A DNA stretch of 7,514 nucleotides, taken from positions 1 through 7,514 of the forward strand of contig JBCCLI010000331.1 of assembly GCA_039026975.1 (NCBI GenBank). The letters are read 5' to 3'. This DNA comes from JBCBKZ01 sp039026975 (GTDB taxonomy: Bacteria > Bacteroidota > Bacteroidia > J057). The number at the start of each line of letters is the position of its first letter. The first letter of the stretch is position 1. Below the pieces are notes generated by a model. That model did no database searches. It had not been told where the DNA came from and was given only the letters and a program-made list of their open reading frames with translations. Position numbers and translations under genes: made by a program. This document shows positions 4,375-7,514 of the stretch, piece after piece.

Positions 4375-4959
4375 ATGTCATCTAATTCAAGGTTGGCCAC
4401 CTTCGCCAAAGCTGCCCCTACTCACATGTTTGTAGGTATCGCTCTGTCTCTCGTTGTGATGGGAGCTGTCCAAATCTTCTATCATGTCAGCTACACCGTA
4501 AAGGGTGTATTCAACTCAGATGTTATGGAATATGGTGTCTGCATCTTAGGTGCGATCGTCTTTCAGTACATGCGCTTCTACTTTGCTCTGGCAGGTGCTG
4601 ACGACTTCCAGAAAGGAAAGAATGGGATCGGCTTCGCTGGCCTATTCTTCGGTATCCTACTGACGGCTGCCCACTCTTACGAGATCTACCATATTGTTGA
4701 CACCTTAACGAAAAGTGAAATCCAGTTCCTTGCCCTCATGGCCTTCCTGCAAACCATTGCCTGGGGGGGCCTGGTTACTGAGCTACGTATTGCCTTAAAC
4801 CTCTATGATCCTTCTAGACAGAATGGAGAGGCTAATGACAAGCTCTTAGGTGCATTAGTAGCAGAAAAGTACCTGGCAACAGATGGAGACATCATGAAGC
4901 TCTTAGAAGCCTCTCAGAGCAGCCCTAATGGACACAAGCAGCCAAAAGGGGGAAACTAA
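4375..4959 (+). CDS. Four-helix integral membrane protein of unknown function
   Basis: 194 residues. Four hydrophobic segments are evident at about 17-39, 52-73, 83-104 and 114-134, joined by short loops (GADDFQKGKNG, residues 74-84; HIVDTLTKSE, 106-115). There is a soluble tail of about 55 residues containing GEANDKLLGALVAEKYL and a Lys/Pro/Gly-rich end. With even helix number, the soluble N- and C-termini are on the same side, probably cytoplasmic. I do not recognise the family. It is the first gene after the leader RNA candidate and is followed after three bases by the next start, in the same operon as the recombinase. Possible roles include entry exclusion, a holin-like or membrane-defence function, but nothing in the sequence singles one out. 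Confidence 0.85.
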   Translation: MSSNSRLATFAKAAPTHMFVGIALSLVVMGAVQIFYHVSYTVKGVFNSDVMEYGVCILGAIVFQYMRFYFALAGADDFQKGKNGIGFAGLFFGILLTAAHSYEIYHIVDTLTKSEIQFLALMAFLQTIAWGGLVTELRIALNLYDPSRQNGEANDKLLGALVAEKYLATDGDIMKLLEASQSSPNGHKQPKGGN

Positions 4960-4962
4960 CCC

Positions 4963-5166
4963 ATGCCTCCTATCTTCCTGATATATCGCTTATACGCACC
5001 CCTAGAGGAAGGAAAACATATCAGGAAAGGGAGGTGCTTAGGTATGTACTCCAGTACCGCCAAGATCATGGTATCAGGCCAAGCCAAACCCACATATGCA
5101 AACGGCTTGGCCTTCACCACTCAACCGTTAAACGAGCCATCAGAAAGTATCACCTTTAACCCCTAG
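4963..5166 (+). CDS. Hypothetical small protein in the recombinase operon
   Basis: 67 residues, not recognised. It starts three bases after the preceding stop (TAA-ccc-ATG) and ends three bases before the next start (TAG-tcc-ATG). That spacing is the best evidence that it is translated, by re-initiation. The product is moderately basic, begins with a short hydrophobic stretch (PPIFLIYRLYAPL) that is too short for a confident membrane helix or signal peptide, and is rich in Pro, Thr and Ser at its end. A purine-rich GGGGG tract lies about 12 nt upstream of the ATG inside the previous gene and could act as a weak ribosome site. Confidence 0.58.
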   Translation: MPPIFLIYRLYAPLEEGKHIRKGRCLGMYSSTAKIMVSGQAKPTYANGLAFTTQPLNEPSESITFNP

Positions 5167-5169
5167 TCC

Positions 5170-5367
5170 ATGGCAAGACCACCGTATCCATACACAGACT
5201 TTGCCCATGAAATCATGGACAACTATGAGTTTGAAGAAGATATCATCAACGCAATCAATGCTGTAGCAGATACTACAGAACATATGCCTGATCTGAAGCT
5301 AAAGGCAATCCGCTTCTTGTCTCATCTGCAGCAAAGCTTTTGGCACTACATGAAAGACAAGAAGTAA
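5170..5367 (+). CDS. Hypothetical small acidic protein upstream of the recombinase
   Basis: 65 residues, not recognised; no membrane segment. After a Pro/Tyr-rich start (MARPPYPYTDF) the remainder is probably two or three helices (HEIMDNYEFEEDIINAINAV and LKLKAIRFLSHLQQSFWHYM). Its TAA stop shares one base with an ATG (TAATG at 5365-5369), which is the preferred start of the recombinase. This coupling suggests a linked role, for instance as a directionality or accessory factor, but it lacks the basic helix-turn-helix look of known excisionases, so that is only a guess. Confidence 0.68.
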   Translation: MARPPYPYTDFAHEIMDNYEFEEDIINAINAVADTTEHMPDLKLKAIRFLSHLQQSFWHYMKDKK

Positions 5368-6503
5368 TGATGAACCAATCACATACCCCTTCCTATAAAC
5401 CTGCTAAACTGCGTAAAGGCAAAAGACCTTTTATTGAGTTCTCACTCTACTCAGCTAAGGCTGGAAAGATGGTTACCAGATATATCTACAGCTTTCCCGG
5501 ATCTACTGTAAAAGATAGACTCGAATATGCCAAGGACCAGACACATGAGATCAATATGATCTTATCAGCCGGAGAAGATGTGAGCTTCCAGTGTCTACTA
5601 GAGGAAGATGAGAACCCTCACTTTATCACAGCTTTCCGCTATGCCGTGGGTGTTAAGATAAACCAGGGAGGGGTACGTGTTGGTCAGAATATGCAGACCT
5701 TACTCAACCGTTTATGGGAATACCTGGTAGCTACCAGGAAGGAGCGAATACGGCTTAGGGAGTTCACCAGGCCTGAAGTATACAAGTTCCTGGACTGGCT
5801 CCTGGAAACCAGGAAGGTGAACAATAAGACCCGGAATAACTATGCTCAGTTCTTAGGCTCTGGCTTTTCCATCCTGGTTGAAAGAGGCTTCCTGAATAGT
5901 CATCCCTGTAAAGGAATCAAGAAACTGCCTGAAGAAGGACACAAGAATGTCCCTTTTACCCCTGAGCAGAAAGACAAGCTTTCACGCTATCTCAGGATGT
6001 TTCAGCCCGATGTATATACCTTTGTCATGCTCATATACTATGGGTTCATCCGACCTGTAGAAATCCTCCGGCTCCGGGTTCTCCACGTTGATATGAAGAA
6101 TCGTGTCATCATCATCCACAGTAAAATATCTAAGAACAAGAGACAGCAAGCCGTATTCATTACAGGCTCACTCTATCCCATCCTGAAAGACTACTTGGAT
6201 AGGCACCAACCTAAACACACTGACTTCCTGTTCTCCAAAGGCTTCAAACCAGGGCTCACAAACTGGCACCGTAACCGCTTCTCAGTGTATCACTCTGATC
6301 TACTCAAACGCTTCGGGTTCTACGATGGCCTAGTATCTGGTTATTCCTGGAAGCATACAGGCGTATGTGATGCCTACAGGGCTGGGGTAGATATCAGAGC
6401 TATACAGGAGCAGTGCCGGCACCACTCCCTAGAGATGACAGAACAGTACTTACGTTCCCTGGGTCTGAGAATCCACAGCCAACTGAAGAAGGCTGAATGG
6501 TAG
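5367..6503 (+). CDS. Tyrosine recombinase / integrase
   Basis: Cuts and rejoins DNA through a covalent 3'-phosphotyrosine; possible jobs are integration, multimer resolution or inversion. Starting at ATG 5367 it has 378 residues; an in-frame TTG at 5340 would add nine, but the ATG overlaps the previous stop (TAATG). The N-terminal part has an Arm-like basic start and a core-binding domain (about 100-185). The catalytic domain shows Arg in GFIRPVEILRL (229), the beta-hairpin Lys in SKISKNKRQ (about 256), a box II of Tyr-Ser-Trp-Lys-His (326-330), His352 and nucleophile Tyr361 in HHSLEMTEQYL. In canonical members box II is His-x-x-Arg-His, so two positions differ; I believe similar variants occur in Bacteroidota but cannot check. 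It is the last gene of its operon. No attachment site can be assigned with confidence. Confidence 0.93.
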   Translation: MMNQSHTPSYKPAKLRKGKRPFIEFSLYSAKAGKMVTRYIYSFPGSTVKDRLEYAKDQTHEINMILSAGEDVSFQCLLEEDENPHFITAFRYAVGVKINQGGVRVGQNMQTLLNRLWEYLVATRKERIRLREFTRPEVYKFLDWLLETRKVNNKTRNNYAQFLGSGFSILVERGFLNSHPCKGIKKLPEEGHKNVPFTPEQKDKLSRYLRMFQPDVYTFVMLIYYGFIRPVEILRLRVLHVDMKNRVIIIHSKISKNKRQQAVFITGSLYPILKDYLDRHQPKHTDFLFSKGFKPGLTNWHRNRFSVYHSDLLKRFGFYDGLVSGYSWKHTGVCDAYRAGVDIRAIQEQCRHHSLEMTEQYLRSLGLRIHSQLKKAEW

Positions 6504-6542
6504 CGTTGCATGTGGTTACAAAAGGCTAGTAGATTGATTAAT

Positions 6543-6569
6543 TTGACAGCATATTCCACGCTTTAAAAT
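6543..6569 (+). promoter_or_regulatory. Possible promoter of the pentapeptide-repeat gene
   Basis: TTGACA (6543-6548) and TAAAAT (6564-6569) with a 15-bp spacer, shorter than the usual 17. It is placed 13 bp before the ATG at 6583, in a 79-bp gap after the recombinase. If used, the transcript would be nearly leaderless. Read-through from the recombinase is the alternative, since I see no terminator between the genes. Confidence 0.4.
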
Positions 6570-6582
6570 TAATCCTCTTATC

Positions 6583-7497
6583 ATGCTACAGAAAATAAAC
6601 TGGAGTCGGATAGTCTTCTTCCAAACAGCACTAGTGGTATCCTTAATCATTGGAATAATTATATGGATGTCCCCAAACCTGAGGCCTTCGCTATCGGACG
6701 TAGCCGTAGAGTTCCATGGGATGATATTTGATGTGGTTCTATTTGGACTCGTGCTGACATATTTTGAGAGGAGATTGAAAAAAAAGCTAGATGAAAGAGA
6801 AGCAGAACAGGAGAAACGGGAGCAAATTAGGAAATGGAAAGAAGAAATTGATGATTATAGAGAGTGGAATGAAAAGGAGGCTACATATAGAACATTAGGC
6901 ATCATCAAACGACTAATAAGAGAAAATGAAAAAAATCTAGATCTAAAACTATGCTACTTTCAGAGAGCCAATCTTGCGTATATCCACCTCCCAGGAGCCG
7001 ATCTCCTAGCAGCTAATCTTCAGGAAGCTGATCTCGAGGTAGCTAACCTTCAGGGAGCCAATCTTCGCGCAGCCAAAATTATGAAAGCCAACCTTGCTGG
7101 AGTCAATCTTCAGGGAGCCATACTTAATAACGCCAACCTTCAGGGAGCCAGCCTTTGGGGTGCCAACCTTCAGGGAGCCGACTTTGAATATACCAATCTT
7201 AAAGGAGCTAATCTTCAAGTACACCATGTTCAGGGAGCCAGTTTTAGGCTTGCAAATCTTCAGGGAGCAAATCTTCAGGGAGCCAGACTTCAGGGAGCCA
7301 ATCTTGAGCGTGCCAATCTTAAGGAAACCAACCTTGAGTATGCCGATCTCAGAGGAGCTAACCTTCGAGGTGCAGACTTATCAGGTGCAACCCTCAATAA
7401 TACAATAGCTACAGAAAGCCAAAAGGAGAGTTTGCTAGAAGCAAATGTATCAGAGGAACAACTCAATAAGGGGATGGAATGGAGAGATGATGAGTAG
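6583..7497 (+). CDS. Membrane-anchored pentapeptide-repeat protein
   Basis: 304 residues. Two hydrophobic segments (about 9-29 and 43-61) are followed by a highly charged stretch with coiled-coil character (62-100, Glu/Lys/Arg-rich) and then about 30 pentapeptides of the A(D/N)LQG type from about residue 128 to 273, ending in a short charged tail. The pentapeptides should fold as a right-handed four-sided beta-helix. Qnr and MfpA are soluble pentapeptide proteins that bind gyrase, but the membrane anchor and coiled coil make that role unlikely here; a scaffold or membrane-bound effector is a better guess. The gene stands alone between the recombinase and the terminator at 144-177 (through the circle), so it looks like cargo rather than replication machinery. 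ATG 6583 is the first start before the first helix; no Shine-Dalgarno is visible. Confidence 0.9.
   Translation: MLQKINWSRIVFFQTALVVSLIIGIIIWMSPNLRPSLSDVAVEFHGMIFDVVLFGLVLTYFERRLKKKLDEREAEQEKREQIRKWKEEIDDYREWNEKEATYRTLGIIKRLIRENEKNLDLKLCYFQRANLAYIHLPGADLLAANLQEADLEVANLQGANLRAAKIMKANLAGVNLQGAILNNANLQGASLWGANLQGADFEYTNLKGANLQVHHVQGASFRLANLQGANLQGARLQGANLERANLKETNLEYADLRGANLRGADLSGATLNNTIATESQKESLLEANVSEEQLNKGMEWRDDE
6964..7395 (+). repeat. 15-bp tandem coding repeats
   Basis: The pentapeptide region is also repetitive at the DNA level: variants of CTTCAGGGAGCCAAC recur with 15-bp period, several being near-identical. This exceeds what protein conservation alone needs and points to recent slippage or gene conversion. 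The period is a multiple of three, so other frames stay open and produce spurious ORFs on both strands (for example 7006-7227 minus and 7094-7408 plus). Confidence 0.85.
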
Positions 7498-7514
7498 GAT
7501 CCGACCCTGGGTAC
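7396..7514. repeat. Terminal direct repeat marking circular closure (right copy)
   Basis: Identical to bases 1-119. It contains the end of the pentapeptide-repeat gene (stop at 7495-7497) and 17 bases of the following spacer. Counting one copy only, the molecule is about 7395 bp. Confidence 0.93.

Noticed and set aside
5340..5366. TTG start for the recombinase nine codons upstream
   Set aside because: The ATG at 5367 overlaps the preceding stop as TAATG, a common coupling arrangement, and another ATG follows at once; the TTG would overlap the previous gene by 28 bases.
1024..6503. A complete filamentous (inovirus) phage genome
   Set aside because: A phage-type initiator and an integrase are present, but there is no Zot/pI ATPase, no run of small coat proteins with signal peptides, and no adsorption protein.
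6374..6559. 61-aa minus-strand ORF over the end of the recombinase gene
   Set aside because: It is antisense to conserved catalytic residues and has no independent support.
7006..7227. Minus-strand ORF inside the pentapeptide gene, and the plus-strand alternative frame at 7094-7408
   Set aside because: Both are side effects of the 15-bp tandem repeats: when one unit lacks stops in a frame, the whole array does.
6583..7497. Qnr-like quinolone-resistance protein
   Set aside because: Qnr proteins are soluble and about 218 residues long, without membrane helices or a coiled coil. Pentapeptide repeats alone are not evidence for gyrase protection.

Overview
The window is one turn of a small circular replicon plus a short overlap. 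Bases 1-119 are identical to bases 7396-7514, so the closed circle is about 7395 bp. An overlap this short and exact looks like an assembly join of a circular molecule rather than a biological terminal repeat (inference). The host is probably a member of the Bacteroidota. Start codons lack convincing Shine-Dalgarno sequences, the tyrosine recombinase has a Tyr-Ser-Trp-Lys-His box, and genes abut with almost no spacing. I see no rRNA, tRNA, CRISPR, IS transposase, relaxase, partition gene, resistance gene or recognisable virion, morphogenesis or Zot-like ATPase gene. I therefore read it as a cryptic rolling-circle plasmid or integrative/phage-derived element, not a complete known virus.

Layout, left to right. 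(1) 1-177: the 3' end of a pentapeptide-repeat gene (the same gene that ends at 7497), a perfect DnaA-box-like nonamer and a strong terminator. (2) 178-690: a regulatory region with an 18-bp palindrome and two related sites, a second terminator at 458-488, and a 16-bp inverted repeat pair flanking about 255 bp. (3) 691-3022: the replication operon, with a doubtful 109-aa ORF, a Rep_trans-type initiator, an acidic 136-aa protein overlapping it by 4 nt, and an 87-aa possible DNA-binding protein, closed by a terminator at 3124-3152. (4) 3153-4374: a long intergenic region with two 17-bp iteron-like repeats, palindromes, a minus-strand 51-aa gene with its own terminator, a duplicated segment of about 97 bp, 10-bp phased A/T repeats, and a promoter-like sequence with a long-stem leader RNA candidate. 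(5) 4375-6503: an apparent operon of a four-helix membrane protein, two tiny proteins and a tyrosine recombinase. (6) 6583-7497: a membrane-anchored pentapeptide-repeat protein, probably on its own promoter.

How it may work together (inference): Rep starts rolling-circle replication, perhaps at hairpins inside its own 5' end or in the 3153-4100 region. The small proteins and palindromes would set copy number. The recombinase would resolve multimers, integrate the element or invert a segment. The pentapeptide-repeat protein and the four-helix membrane protein are cargo of unknown function. The points most worth a second look are the leader RNA at 4179-4335, the minus-strand small gene at 3328-3483, the inverted repeats at 402-417 and 673-688, and the unusual residues at expected catalytic positions in both Rep and the recombinase.
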